A stretch of DNA of 20,438 bases from an uncultured Prevotellaceae bacterium (lineage in GTDB: Bacteria > Bacteroidota > Bacteroidia > Bacteroidales > Muribaculaceae), in assembly GCA_947254205.1 (NCBI GenBank), contig CAMYCE010000034.1:1-20438 (forward strand). The letters run 5' to 3'. Positions 8,035 to 15,895 of this stretch are shown in pieces. The first letter of the stretch is position 1, and each line of letters begins with the position of its first letter. Below the pieces are notes generated by a model, which was not told where the DNA came from, ran no database searches, and saw only the letters and a program-made list of their open reading frames with translations. The position numbers were made by a program, and so were the translations under genes.

Positions 8035-9021
8035 CTACATCACCACTTTCACGATTAAGTCATTTTTCACTGCACCTGCAGTGGGAGCAGCTGTGCTTTC
8101 ACCGTCAAAGTTCAGCGTCTTCTCCACAGTGCCGGCTCCGCTTGTCACGGTGAGCTTGTAGCTGTGGGTGTAGTTGAGGTTGGTGTAGCTAAACTTGCCG
8201 TTGGCATTCACGGGGCATGCGTTGTCGCTGTTGAGGGCGGTAGCTCCATCGGCGATCACATATTGCTGTGCATCGATGTCGTAAAGCTTCACCATAGCAC
8301 CGGTAGCACCTTCCACCTCGCCACGCAAGTCATTGGTGTAATAATCCAGTGTGAAAGCAGGCACTACAGCATCGCTATTTGCTCTTTTTCCTGATCTGAA
8401 GACAGATACTGTTCTGGAATCAATGGCCTTTGTTGTTTCAAAATAAAAATTCATAGGGTCACCGTCATACCATTGGTCTAATGATATTAGGACAGCTTTC
8501 CCGTCGTAGATGAAGGGACGATTTAGCGGTATATTTTCTACAAAATCAGGATTATCTGCTGTAGCATCTTTTGAAAAGGTGGTTGTAACATACCCTGAAT
8601 AGGCTACATCTTCGGTAGGAAGTTGTACCTTGTTATAGCCGTTTCTGGTGTTTAGAGCATAACTATCTTCTACATTCTCAATAAAGGTTTTGGCATGTAG
8701 AGTTGTGGTTTTTCCCCCATTATTATACCCTTTAAGGTAGATATGTGTAACTTTTGCTCCTGCAGGCAAGTTTTGCCCATCTTGTTCTGTATTTTTGAAT
8801 TCTTGGCTTGCAACCAGACTTTGATTCCAAAATCCCCAGAATTGGCTAAACCATACTTTTGTTGAAACTTTAAATGCGCCGGTTTTCTTTTTTGAATACT
8901 GTAGCATATCTTGATTTGTGGTCGTTGTGATGCTCATTGTGGCATCAGTGTTTTGTGCATATATTTGGGTTGCTAAAATCATGCACAATAACGATGCAAT
9001 ATATTTACTATTTTTCATCAT
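8035..9021 (-). CDS. Secreted protein with C-terminal CnaB-like domain (paralogue 2)
   Basis: This 328-residue protein has a signal peptide cleaved near residue 22 (IYA/QN) and is probably exported to the periplasm or cell surface. I do not recognise a named family for the N-terminal part (23-225). Residues about 227-310 (YYTNDLRGEV ... GKFSYTNLNYTHSYKLTV) look like a carboxypeptidase-regulatory or CnaB-like beta sandwich. It resembles its upstream neighbour: both have an early 'N.DML.Y' stretch, a shared LPAGAKV, a conserved 'PF.Y.GKA/NA' segment and the YTND.RG entry to the C-terminal domain. Unlike that neighbour it ends at KNDLIVKVVM, without the sorting-like tail. The gap between the two genes is 15 bases, so they form an operon. 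Function is unknown. Confidence 0.8.
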   Translation of the reverse strand: MMKNSKYIASLLCMILATQIYAQNTDATMSITTTTNQDMLQYSKKKTGAFKVSTKVWFSQFWGFWNQSLVASQEFKNTEQDGQNLPAGAKVTHIYLKGYNNGGKTTTLHAKTFIENVEDSYALNTRNGYNKVQLPTEDVAYSGYVTTTFSKDATADNPDFVENIPLNRPFIYDGKAVLISLDQWYDGDPMNFYFETTKAIDSRTVSVFRSGKRANSDAVVPAFTLDYYTNDLRGEVEGATGAMVKLYDIDAQQYVIADGATALNSDNACPVNANGKFSYTNLNYTHSYKLTVTSGAGTVEKTLNFDGESTAAPTAGAVKNDLIVKVVM

Positions 9022-9036
9022 TGATAGACTTATTTG

Positions 9037-10341
9037 TTATTGAATTTGTTTTGTGATCTCTTTGCTACCATCATTATAGGTGGTTACAACGATATTAACA
9101 CCATCAAATGCCTTATCGCTTTCAATGCCTTGCATGTTGAAATATTTAATGCTATTTGTTGTTTTTGCATTGTTAATTTCATTTACGCTTGTTACGGGTT
9201 GAAGCATGATTTCGGCTTCAATGTCATTGTCGATGGCATTTTGCCCAAAGTTTAATGTTGTTTCCTCGATAGTTTGATTTTCAAGCGCAAGAGTGTAATT
9301 GGCTGTGTAGTCAAGATTTAGAAATTCAAACTTGCCGGTGTTGTCTGTTGTAGTTGAGCCAATTTCTGTTTTATTTCCACCGTCCCCAATGCTGTAAAGC
9401 GTTACTTTTTGATTGGCTATGGCTCCTTCTGTGTTTTTAACAGTGCCACGAATGTCGTTGGTGTAGAAATTGAGCTGGAACGCGGGTAGAGTGTTTTTTG
9501 TGAGATTTAAGTATTTCACTGCGATGTCAAGAGGCTCTCCTTCTTTTAGTTCCCAATCAAATAGTGGAGTATCATTCTCGAGATTCACCCATGAATGAGA
9601 ATTCTGAAAACTGATACGATGAGCATGATATATGGTTGCTCTAAATAGTTCGGCTTCAAGTCTTGGGAAACTGAATGCAAGATTTTTATAAATATCCTTA
9701 TTCTCTGTTGCAAGATAAATCATCACTTCGAGTGCGTTACCTTTATATTCGTATGGTTTTATAAAGGGAACATTAAACAAGATATTAGGTGCTGCAGAAT
9801 AGAATTTTGTTAGTTTTTTATCGCTATACTGTATGAATCCATCGGAAGGATTGTTTAGTAAAGAATCAATCTGATCTGTATACCATTGGCGATAAGGAGG
9901 TTCTGTAGTGGTATCAGGTAAATTTTTCAGGTATGCAGCCACTGTCATCGTGTCGGTGTTGCCTCCCAAGCGTGTACCTGGAAGAATGAGTTCATTTACT
10001 TTTGCTCCGGCAGGAAGTTCGGTGCGGGTTGCAAACCCCTCCTTTTTTGCATTAGGGTCTCCTTTTTTAAAATCGTTTTTGGTTGCAGTGCATTCTACAT
10101 AATACTCCGGGCAACTTGCATTTTTTCCTTCTTTGTCTTCTGCTACCATCTCTGGTATAGCCGCTATTTGAGGAATGATGATGAGGTCGGTCACGATTTT
10201 TTGGGAATCGGGACGTGCTTTTGATGCATAGAAGAGCATGTCATTTTTGTTGTTGACGGTTTTGAATGTGATGGTCCCGTCTCCGGCCATCGCAGAGCCG
10301 GCTGTGAGCAGGGCTGCTGCAAAGAGTATTAATTTGTTCAT
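9037..10341 (-). CDS. Secreted CnaB-like domain protein with sorting-like tail (paralogue 1)
   Basis: This 434-residue protein has a signal peptide (cleavage near residue 19, SAMA/GDG). The central part (20-290) belongs to no family I can name. Residues about 292-380 (FYTNDIRGTV ... GKFEFLNLDYTANYTLAL) look like a CnaB/carboxypeptidase-regulatory beta sandwich. The last 36 residues (399-434, KYFNMQGIESDKAFDGVNIV...) resemble the 'NLQG' C-terminal tails on secreted gut Bacteroidales proteins, related to type IX sorting domains. No sorting machinery is in the window. The DNA is visibly more AT-rich than the flanking housekeeping genes. It is the first gene of a two-gene operon. Function is unknown; a surface or matrix role is an inference. 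Confidence 0.8.
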   Translation of the reverse strand: MNKLILFAAALLTAGSAMAGDGTITFKTVNNKNDMLFYASKARPDSQKIVTDLIIIPQIAAIPEMVAEDKEGKNASCPEYYVECTATKNDFKKGDPNAKKEGFATRTELPAGAKVNELILPGTRLGGNTDTMTVAAYLKNLPDTTTEPPYRQWYTDQIDSLLNNPSDGFIQYSDKKLTKFYSAAPNILFNVPFIKPYEYKGNALEVMIYLATENKDIYKNLAFSFPRLEAELFRATIYHAHRISFQNSHSWVNLENDTPLFDWELKEGEPLDIAVKYLNLTKNTLPAFQLNFYTNDIRGTVKNTEGAIANQKVTLYSIGDGGNKTEIGSTTTDNTGKFEFLNLDYTANYTLALENQTIEETTLNFGQNAIDNDIEAEIMLQPVTSVNEINNAKTTNSIKYFNMQGIESDKAFDGVNIVVTTYNDGSKEITKQIQ

Positions 10342-10359
10342 AATATATAATTATTAAAA

Positions 10360-10372
10360 AATAACGGTTATT
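10360..10372. repeat. Palindrome AATAAC-G-GTTATT in the leader of the secreted pair
   Basis: A perfect 6-base inverted repeat around one base lies 18 bases ahead of the ATG at 10341, inside the predicted 5' leader. It could be a regulator binding site, but short AT-rich palindromes arise by chance. Confidence 0.25.
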
Positions 10373-10433
10373 AGCTATACGTTTTTCTGAAATGCAGTGA
10401 GGGCAGGTTCTTCTTCACTTCATTTCTATTGCG

Positions 10434-10466
10434 CTAAAGTATTAAAAAAATATTATAAAATCCAAA
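10434..10466 (-). promoter_or_regulatory. Candidate promoter of the secreted pair
   Basis: On the minus strand TTTG (10466-10463) is followed by 21 bases and TACTTTAG (10441-10434), one mismatch from the Bacteroidetes -7 consensus TAnnTTTG. The start would be near 10430, giving a leader of about 90 bases. No other good candidate is visible in 10342-10530. Confidence 0.45.
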
Positions 10467-10519
10467 TTTTCGGGCTATTAATTTTATAAATGTGAAATAA
10501 ATATCAATAAATAGGTGAA

Positions 10520-10569
10520 AAAGGAAAAAGAAAACGCCCCCATGAGGTTTACATGAGGGCGTTTTTTTT
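10520..10569 (-). terminator. Terminator of the parE-coaD-S41 operon
   Basis: AAAACGCCC (10531-10539) pairs with GGGCGTTTT (10557-10565), extended by CATG/CATG inside. On the minus strand the hairpin is followed by a T-rich stretch (10534-10520). It lies just after the stop of the S41 peptidase gene at 10591. The plus strand also has T8 (10562-10569), so it could stop transcription both ways. Confidence 0.8.
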
Positions 10570-10590
10570 AAAAAGGGGGGTGCTTGTGAG

Positions 10591-12243
10591 CTATTTCTTT
10601 TGGGCTTGCTTGTGGCGTGCTGCAATTTTGTCGTATTCGGGGTTGCCATGTTGAAGCAGGTTGTTGAACTCGGCCTCGTCATACAGCACTTTGAGGGCGG
10701 CTTTGAGGTCGCGGTTGCGATGGTTCACGATGCGACTATAGGCACTGCGGTCGTTGTAGAGGTCGCGGCCAATGATGCCCTTGATGAAGGTGCGAAACAC
10801 TTGCTCGCTTGTTTTGTATTGGCTCTCGTTGAATTTCACTTTTTCTTTTTCGCCTGCCTCGACAAAGGCTTTCATGTCGGCATCGCTGAGCTGGAATAGC
10901 CGGGCAAATTGCTCGACAGTGGGATATAGCTTCTTGAGGCTCTTGCGGTTGCGGTCGATATAGTCGAGGCTATACTGGTAGATGATGCCCTTGGCGAGCA
11001 TGTCGCGATAGTAGGTGCTATATTCGCTGGTGTCGACAGGCACAAAGATGTCGGGCATGATGCCTCCGCCACCATAGATGGTGCGATGGTTTTTGAGCGT
11101 GGAATACTTGAGCGAGTCGTTGAATTGAATGCTGTCGATGTTGTAGTATTCGCCCTCTTTGGCGCGTTTCACAATGTCGTCTTCATAGTCTTTGCGGTCG
11201 CCCTTGGTGTAGGGTTTTTGTATGCATCGGCCCGAAGGGGTGTGGTAGCGTGCCACGGTGAGCCGCATCATCGAGCCATCTTCAAATTCAAAGGGGCGTT
11301 GCACCAGTCCCTTGCCAAAGGTGCGGCGACCCACTACCACGGCGCGGTCCCAGTCTTGCATGGCTCCTGTGAAAATCTCGGAGGCCGATGCGCTATATTG
11401 GCTCACGATAATAGCCATCTTGAGGTCGCGGTAGCGGCCGTTGCCATAGGCGTGAGCCTCGTTGCGTGGCATCTTGGAGCTCTCGGTGTAGACAATCATC
11501 TGCCCGCCATCGAGAAACTCATTGACCATTTCGATGGCGGCATTCATGTAGCCACCGCCATTGTCGCTCAAGTCAATCACCACTTGCTTCATGCCTTGTT
11601 TTTGGAGGCGGTCGAGAGCTTGCATCATCTCGTCATAGGTCTTGGCTCCAAAGCTTGAAATGCGCACATATCCCGTGATAGAATCGAGCATGTAGCCGGC
11701 ATCGACGCTATAGAGTGGTATCTTGTCGCGTGTGATGACAAAGTTGATGAGTTCGACACCGGTGCCACGCTTGATTTTCACTCTCACCTTGGTGCCCTTT
11801 TTGCCTCTCAGGTGGCGTTGAATGTCGCTGTTTTTCATTTTCACCCCCGCAATGGCAGTGTCGTTGACGGTGACGATGCGGTCGCCGGGCAAGATGCCCA
11901 CACGCTCTGAGGGGCCGCCCGGAATGGTTTGCACCACATAGAGGGTGTCTTTGCGCATGTTGAATTGCACGCCAATGCCACTAAACTCGCCTTGCAGTGG
12001 CTCGGTGAGTGCCTTGGTTTCTTTGGCGTTGGTGTAGCTGGAGTGAGGGTCGAGTTTTTCGAGCATGCCTTTAATGGCATCTTCCACGAGCTTGTTTTCA
12101 TCTACACTGTCGACATAGAACTTGTCGACAGCAAACTCGGCATTGAGCAGTTTCTTGATGTTGGACTGCGATTTTTGTGCTTCTATTGCCTTAAACCCTG
12201 CCAGTGTGAGAAGCAGGCATAGGGCTATTTTGATTGTTTTCAT
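10591..12243 (-). CDS. S41 family C-terminal processing peptidase
   Basis: This 550-residue exported serine protease of the CtpA/Prc family trims or degrades envelope proteins from their C-termini. A signal peptide covers residues about 1-22 (ALCLLLTLAGFKAIEA). A PDZ domain runs about 85-160, with GIGVQF and the GDRIVTVND loop. The S41 core has DLSDNGGG (224-231), SASASEI (284-290) and GRRTFGKG (305-312). Comparing the spacing with E. coli Prc (S430/K455), the dyad should be Ser286 and Lys311. The ATG at 12243 is chosen because it gives the signal peptide and overlaps the coaD stop as ATGA; an upstream start at 12339 lies inside coaD. Translational coupling to coaD is likely. Confidence 0.92.
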   Translation of the reverse strand: MKTIKIALCLLLTLAGFKAIEAQKSQSNIKKLLNAEFAVDKFYVDSVDENKLVEDAIKGMLEKLDPHSSYTNAKETKALTEPLQGEFSGIGVQFNMRKDTLYVVQTIPGGPSERVGILPGDRIVTVNDTAIAGVKMKNSDIQRHLRGKKGTKVRVKIKRGTGVELINFVITRDKIPLYSVDAGYMLDSITGYVRISSFGAKTYDEMMQALDRLQKQGMKQVVIDLSDNGGGYMNAAIEMVNEFLDGGQMIVYTESSKMPRNEAHAYGNGRYRDLKMAIIVSQYSASASEIFTGAMQDWDRAVVVGRRTFGKGLVQRPFEFEDGSMMRLTVARYHTPSGRCIQKPYTKGDRKDYEDDIVKRAKEGEYYNIDSIQFNDSLKYSTLKNHRTIYGGGGIMPDIFVPVDTSEYSTYYRDMLAKGIIYQYSLDYIDRNRKSLKKLYPTVEQFARLFQLSDADMKAFVEAGEKEKVKFNESQYKTSEQVFRTFIKGIIGRDLYNDRSAYSRIVNHRNRDLKAALKVLYDEAEFNNLLQHGNPEYDKIAARHKQAQKK

Positions 12244-12743
12244 TTGGTGTTGTTGTGTTGATTGAGTATTTCGTCGCGCAGGGCAGGGGAGAGAGCTTGG
12301 GGCAAGTAGTCGGTCATGTCTTTGCCATATTTGATCCATTCTCTCACCACGGTGCTACTGATGTGGCCATATTGTGGCAAGGTGTAGATGAGCATGGTTT
12401 CGATGCCCGAAAACTTGCGGTTCACCTCGGCTATGCCCATTTCATATTCAAAGTCTTGGGTGCTGCGCACTCCTCGCACCATGCAGCAGGCTCCCACCTC
12501 GCGAGCGACATCGATGGTGAGGCTATTGCTCTCGCGCACAGTTACTCGTGGCTCTTGGGCAAAGGTGTCTTCGATGATTTTCACCCTCATGGAGGTGGGC
12601 AGGAAGCCCTTTTTGGCACTATTGGGCACAACCAGCACCACCACCTCGTCGAAAATGGAGAGAATGCGATTCACTATCGACTCGTGTCCACGGGTGAAAG
12701 GGTCGAAAGAGCCTTGAAATAGAGCTATTTTTTTATTTGTCAT
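12240..12743 (-). CDS. coaD: Pantetheine-phosphate adenylyltransferase
   Basis: CoaD transfers AMP from ATP to 4'-phosphopantetheine, the penultimate step of coenzyme A synthesis, in the cytosol. The 167 residues are slightly above the usual 159-165. The nucleotidyltransferase motif is GSFDPFTRGH (11-20), with the (T/H)xGH histidine at residue 20. The second motif ISSTVVRE is near the C-terminus, before the helix ending in the conserved YLP. Its stop overlaps the start of the S41 peptidase (ATGA), and 42 bases separate it from parE upstream, so all three are probably one transcript. Confidence 0.96.
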   Translation of the reverse strand: MTNKKIALFQGSFDPFTRGHESIVNRILSIFDEVVVLVVPNSAKKGFLPTSMRVKIIEDTFAQEPRVTVRESNSLTIDVAREVGACCMVRGVRSTQDFEYEMGIAEVNRKFSGIETMLIYTLPQYGHISSTVVREWIKYGKDMTDYLPQALSPALRDEILNQHNNTK

Positions 12744-12785
12744 TTGTGTATTTTAAAGAAAATTGTGTGATGTGTGGAAAAAGCA

Positions 12786-14747
12786 TTACAGGGCGGTCAT
12801 GTCTTCATCGTCTTCAATCACGAGGTTGTCGACAATAAATTCTTGACGTTCCATGGTGTTTTTGCCCATGAAAAATTCAAGCATTTTGTTCACTGCATCT
12901 TCTTTGCGCAGTTGCACGCGGTCGAGTCGCATGTCGGGGCCAATGAAGTCGGCAAATTCGTCGGGACTTATCTCGCCAAGACCCTTGAATCGGGTGATTT
13001 CGGCATTCACTCCCAGTTTGCCGATAGCTGCAACGCGCTCCTCGTCGGTGTAGCAATAGTAGGTTTCGGGCTTGATGGTCTTGGCCTCTTTGCCAGCGGC
13101 TCGGCTCTTGCGCTTGGCTTCCTTGCGGTTGCGCACCCTGAAGAGGGGTGTCTGCAAAATGTAGAGATGCCCGGTTTTGATGAGCTCGGGGTAGAATTGC
13201 AAGAAATAGGTGAGCAGGAGCAAGCGTATGTGCATGCCGTCGACATCGGCATCGGTTGCCACAATCACCTTGTTGTAGCGCAGGCCATCGATGCCATCTT
13301 CAATGTTGAGAGCGGCTTGCAGCAAGCTGAATTCCTCGTTTTGCACCACCTTGGCAGGTTGAAGGCCAAAGGTGTTGAGCGGCTTGCCTCGCAACGAGAA
13401 CACGGCTTGGGTTTCGACATCTCTAATTTTGGTGATACTACCGCTTGCCGAGAGTCCCTCGGTGATGAAAATGCACGACTCTTCGCGTCGGTCATTGTCT
13501 TTGGGTGCTCGTGTGTCGTTGAAGTGCACCCTGCAATCGCGCAACTTGCTGTTGTGCAGAGCCACCTTTTTGGCACGCTCGCGCGCTTGCTTGGTTACGC
13601 CGGCAATGGCCTTGCGGTTGCGCTCGCTTTCTTGAATTTTTTTGAGCAGAATGTCGGCAGTTTCGGCATCTTTGTGCAAGTAGTCGTCGAGTTCTTTCTT
13701 GATGAAGTCGTTGATAAACTTGTAGATGGTGGGGCCATCTTTCCACATGATGCTGGAGCCAAGTTTGATTTTGGTTTGCGACTCAAACACCGGTTCCTCG
13801 ACCTTGATGCTCACAGCCGCCACAATGCCGTTGCGAATGTCGCTATACTCAAAGTTTTTGGCATAAAACTCCTTGATTGTGCGCGACAAAGCCTCGCGAA
13901 ATGCCGACTGGTGGGTTCCGCCTTGAGTGGTGTGCTGACCGTTGACAAAGGAGTAGAACTCCTCGCCCACCTGTGTGGCATGGGTGATCACCACCTCAAT
14001 GTCGTCGCCCTTGAAGTGCATGGGCTTGTAGAGGGGGTCGTTGGTCATGTTTTCTTTCACAAGATCGAGCAAGCCGTTGCGCGAGTGATAGCGCTTGCCG
14101 TTGTAAACAAGTGTGAGCCCCGTGTTCAAGAACGAGTAGTTCTTAATCATGTTCTCGATGATGTGGTCGCGAAAGTTATAGTTCTTGAAAATCGAGGCGT
14201 CGGGGGTGAAGCGCACAAGGGTGCCGTTTTCTTCATCGACACCTGCGGCAACAATGCCGGTTTCGTCTTGCACAACTCCCTCACGATAGGTCACAGCCGA
14301 GCACATGCCATCGCGCACCGAGCGAATGTAGAAGTTGCTCGACAAGGCATTCACAGCCTTGATGCCCACACCGTTGAGTCCCACCGAGCGTTTATAGTTT
14401 TTGGAGTCATATTTGGCACCGGTGTTCATTTTGCTCGATGCATCTTTCACTTGGTCGAGCGGTATGCCTCGCCCATAGTCGCGAATGCTCACAGTGCCAT
14501 CGGCCACGTCGATTGACAGTGATGGCTTGGCAAAGCCGGTGTTGAACTCATCGATGCTATTGTCGATAACCTCTTTCATGAGCACATAGATGCCATCGTC
14601 GCTTTGTGCACCATCGCCCAGCTTGCCAATATACATGCCGGGGCGCAACCTGATGTGCTCGCGTGGAGTGAGCGTTACCAGTTTCTCATATCCGCCAAAG
14701 TCGCTTGGCTGTTGTGCATCTTCGTCAAAATTCATCTCTTGGGCCAT
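12786..14747 (-). CDS. parE: DNA topoisomerase IV subunit B (ATPase/TOPRIM)
   Basis: This 653-residue type IIA topoisomerase B subunit uses ATP to pass duplexes through a break made with subunit A. The GHKL ATPase has the N box EVIDNSIDE (59-67), RDYGRGIP (89-96) and the glycine loop GLNGVGIKAVNALS (123-136). The transducer has the lysine loop QTKIKLG (324-330). The TOPRIM part has TEGLSASGS (429-437) and the acidic ATDADVDG (497-504). The C-terminal ITRFKGLGEISPDEF matches GyrB/ParE. I call it ParE rather than GyrB because SASGSITK and 'QAVFSLRGKPLN' match the Bacteroidetes topoisomerase IV type. Leucine 432 replaces the Asp of the usual EGDSA. The partner gene parC is not in the window. Confidence 0.9.
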   Translation of the reverse strand: MAQEMNFDEDAQQPSDFGGYEKLVTLTPREHIRLRPGMYIGKLGDGAQSDDGIYVLMKEVIDNSIDEFNTGFAKPSLSIDVADGTVSIRDYGRGIPLDQVKDASSKMNTGAKYDSKNYKRSVGLNGVGIKAVNALSSNFYIRSVRDGMCSAVTYREGVVQDETGIVAAGVDEENGTLVRFTPDASIFKNYNFRDHIIENMIKNYSFLNTGLTLVYNGKRYHSRNGLLDLVKENMTNDPLYKPMHFKGDDIEVVITHATQVGEEFYSFVNGQHTTQGGTHQSAFREALSRTIKEFYAKNFEYSDIRNGIVAAVSIKVEEPVFESQTKIKLGSSIMWKDGPTIYKFINDFIKKELDDYLHKDAETADILLKKIQESERNRKAIAGVTKQARERAKKVALHNSKLRDCRVHFNDTRAPKDNDRREESCIFITEGLSASGSITKIRDVETQAVFSLRGKPLNTFGLQPAKVVQNEEFSLLQAALNIEDGIDGLRYNKVIVATDADVDGMHIRLLLLTYFLQFYPELIKTGHLYILQTPLFRVRNRKEAKRKSRAAGKEAKTIKPETYYCYTDEERVAAIGKLGVNAEITRFKGLGEISPDEFADFIGPDMRLDRVQLRKEDAVNKMLEFFMGKNTMERQEFIVDNLVIEDDEDMTAL

Positions 14748-14880
14748 AAAAAAACTAAATTTATCTTTTTGGTGAGTGTGCAGGGTGGTGTGTACAATTA
14801 GTTAAAAACAAGTGGGGCTATCAACGCTTGAAACAGCAAAGACCCCTTCGCCCCCTTAGCAGGAGCTATTGTTTAATCTA

Positions 14881-14888
14881 CAAAGTTA
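14881..14888 (-). promoter_or_regulatory. Candidate -7 element upstream of parE
   Basis: TAACTTTG on the minus strand fits the Bacteroidetes -7 consensus TAnnTTTG exactly. No TTTG is found at the ideal -33 spacing. The start would be near 14877, giving a leader of about 130 bases ahead of parE. The same 11-mer around it (AGTAACTTTGT) recurs ahead of the L,D-transpeptidase gene. Confidence 0.45.
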
Positions 14889-14947
14889 CTGTTTTTTTTG
14901 ATATTTAGGTGGAGTGCAAGGTTGCCAATTGGGAGACAGAGGGCTGT

Positions 14948-15144
14948 TTTAACCCAAATCGGGCATTAGGTTTCTTGGTATTTGACAATTTATTTTGAGG
15001 AGTTTTTGATTGATTTTGAGGGCGTTTAGCGGGCTAAACAACCGAAAAAACAGTCAAAAAGAACCAAAATAAATGGCAAAGATGAAGAAAAGCCCAAAAT
15101 ATTATCTTCATGCGGCCTAATGACCGATTTGGGTTTAACCCAAA
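14948..15144. repeat. Large imperfect palindrome with side hairpin (MITE-like or RNA)
   Basis: The outer arms 14951-14970 and 15116-15135 are inverted repeats matching at 19 of 20 bases. Moving inward, 14988-14997 pairs with 15065-15074 (10/10), 15003-15009 with 15054-15060 (7/7), and 15024-15030 with 15033-15039 (7/7) at the centre. The inner pairs share one symmetry centre; the outer pair is offset by about 24 bases. That offset is explained by an extra side hairpin in the right arm (15082-15088 with 15105-15111). TTTAACCCAAA flanks both ends as a direct repeat (14948-14958 and 15134-15144), which could be a target duplication or part of the arms. It has no coding content. Confidence 0.75.
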
Positions 15145-15262
15145 GTAGTGTTAAAATATTGCTTTTTGCTGTGTATGTGTGTGAAAAATTATATATTTTT
15201 TATGCTCACCATGGTGGTTGTGGTGAAATAAACCCACAAGTTGGTTGAAAACAATACACATC

Positions 15263-15305
15263 AATACCCCTCGACTTCTCACTAAAGAGATTGCCGAGGG
15301 GTATT
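15263..15305 (-). terminator. Terminator-like hairpin after the SH3 gene
   Basis: AATACCCCTCG (15263-15273) pairs perfectly with CGAGGGGTATT (15295-15305), and TCTC (15277-15280) pairs with GAGA (15287-15290) inside. It is 28 bases past the stop at 15334. The T tract downstream on the minus strand is interrupted. Confidence 0.65.
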
Positions 15306-15333
15306 TTCATCAAGTTATAAATATGGGGCTTTT

Positions 15334-15855
15334 TTATTGAAATCTTGCCTTGGTGTATTTTTTTGAGATATAAACCACATAACCGGCATAGGAAACTTTC
15401 CAAAAATCGCCTTTTTGTCCTAAGCACTTGAGCCATTCGCCCTTGCTGGGCCACATGTTTTGGCCTGCACCATTGGTGAAGGTTTTGCTCTTGAGCGATG
15501 GTGCGAGCCTGAGTCGCACGTTGGTGCCTGTCACTTCCACATAGTCGGGCAGTGTGGCGGGAACTCGAGCAAGTTGTTTCACATATTTGCCCGAGATGTA
15601 GTAGAAGTTATATCCCAACTTGATTTCATAGAAACCTTGAATGATTTCGCCAGTCCACGTGAATGTATCGTTTTTATAGGCAAATACCGGCATATCCTCT
15701 TCGTTGACAAGATAGTCTCCGGTAGTGCTTGGGTTGATGCGAATGTAGACACGGTTGCCTGTCACCTTGATTCTTTTTTCTTGTTGTGCAGTTGCATTGA
15801 AGCTTGTTGCTATAGCAATAATCGCAACAATTGCTATTACATATATTCTTCTCAT
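15334..15855 (-). CDS. Secreted SH3b-like domain protein
   Basis: This 173-residue protein has a long hydrophobic signal peptide (residues 5-19) with a likely cleavage after ATA (near 23). The mature part has two similar beta-rich units. Unit one begins VTGNRVYIRINPST (31-44). Unit two begins VTGTNVRLRLAPSLKSK and closes with GEWLKCLGQKGDFWKVSYAGYV. The V.(I/L)R..PS pattern and the final GxFWKV.Y.GYVVYISKKY fit bacterial SH3 (SH3b) domains, which often bind peptidoglycan. It lies 40 bases after the L,D-transpeptidase gene on the same strand, which suggests a shared cell-wall function. The ligand is inferred. Confidence 0.8.
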   Translation of the reverse strand: MRRIYVIAIVAIIAIATSFNATAQQEKRIKVTGNRVYIRINPSTTGDYLVNEEDMPVFAYKNDTFTWTGEIIQGFYEIKLGYNFYYISGKYVKQLARVPATLPDYVEVTGTNVRLRLAPSLKSKTFTNGAGQNMWPSKGEWLKCLGQKGDFWKVSYAGYVVYISKKYTKARFQ

Positions 15856-15895
15856 GTTGTAGTTAAAGATTAAGTTTTGTGTTGAATGGATATTG

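Larger units (their letters stand above)
14748..15333. other. 586-base intergenic region
   Basis: This is the longest gene-free stretch in the window. It contains the parE leader and candidate -7 box (14748-14888), a 185-base imperfect palindrome (14951-15135), an AT-rich stretch (15146-15200) with no visible signal, and the hairpin ending the SH3 gene transcript (15263-15305). No ORF here looks real. Confidence 0.7.

Noticed and set aside
12244..12339. Longer N-terminus for the S41 peptidase
   Set aside because: It would lie inside coaD and hide the signal peptide; the ATGA overlap start at 12243 fits better.
12774..14516. 580-codon plus-strand ORF opposite parE
   Set aside because: It lies antisense to an unambiguous ParE with all family motifs; its length reflects the GC-rich codon bias of parE, and its translation is His/Val/Phe-rich without domain features.
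14948..15144. Palindrome as a CRISPR array or retron
   Set aside because: There are no regularly spaced direct repeats, no cas genes and no reverse transcriptase in the window.
15206..15454. 82-codon minus-strand ORF
   Set aside because: It overlaps the 3' end of the SH3b gene in another frame and runs through its terminator hairpin.
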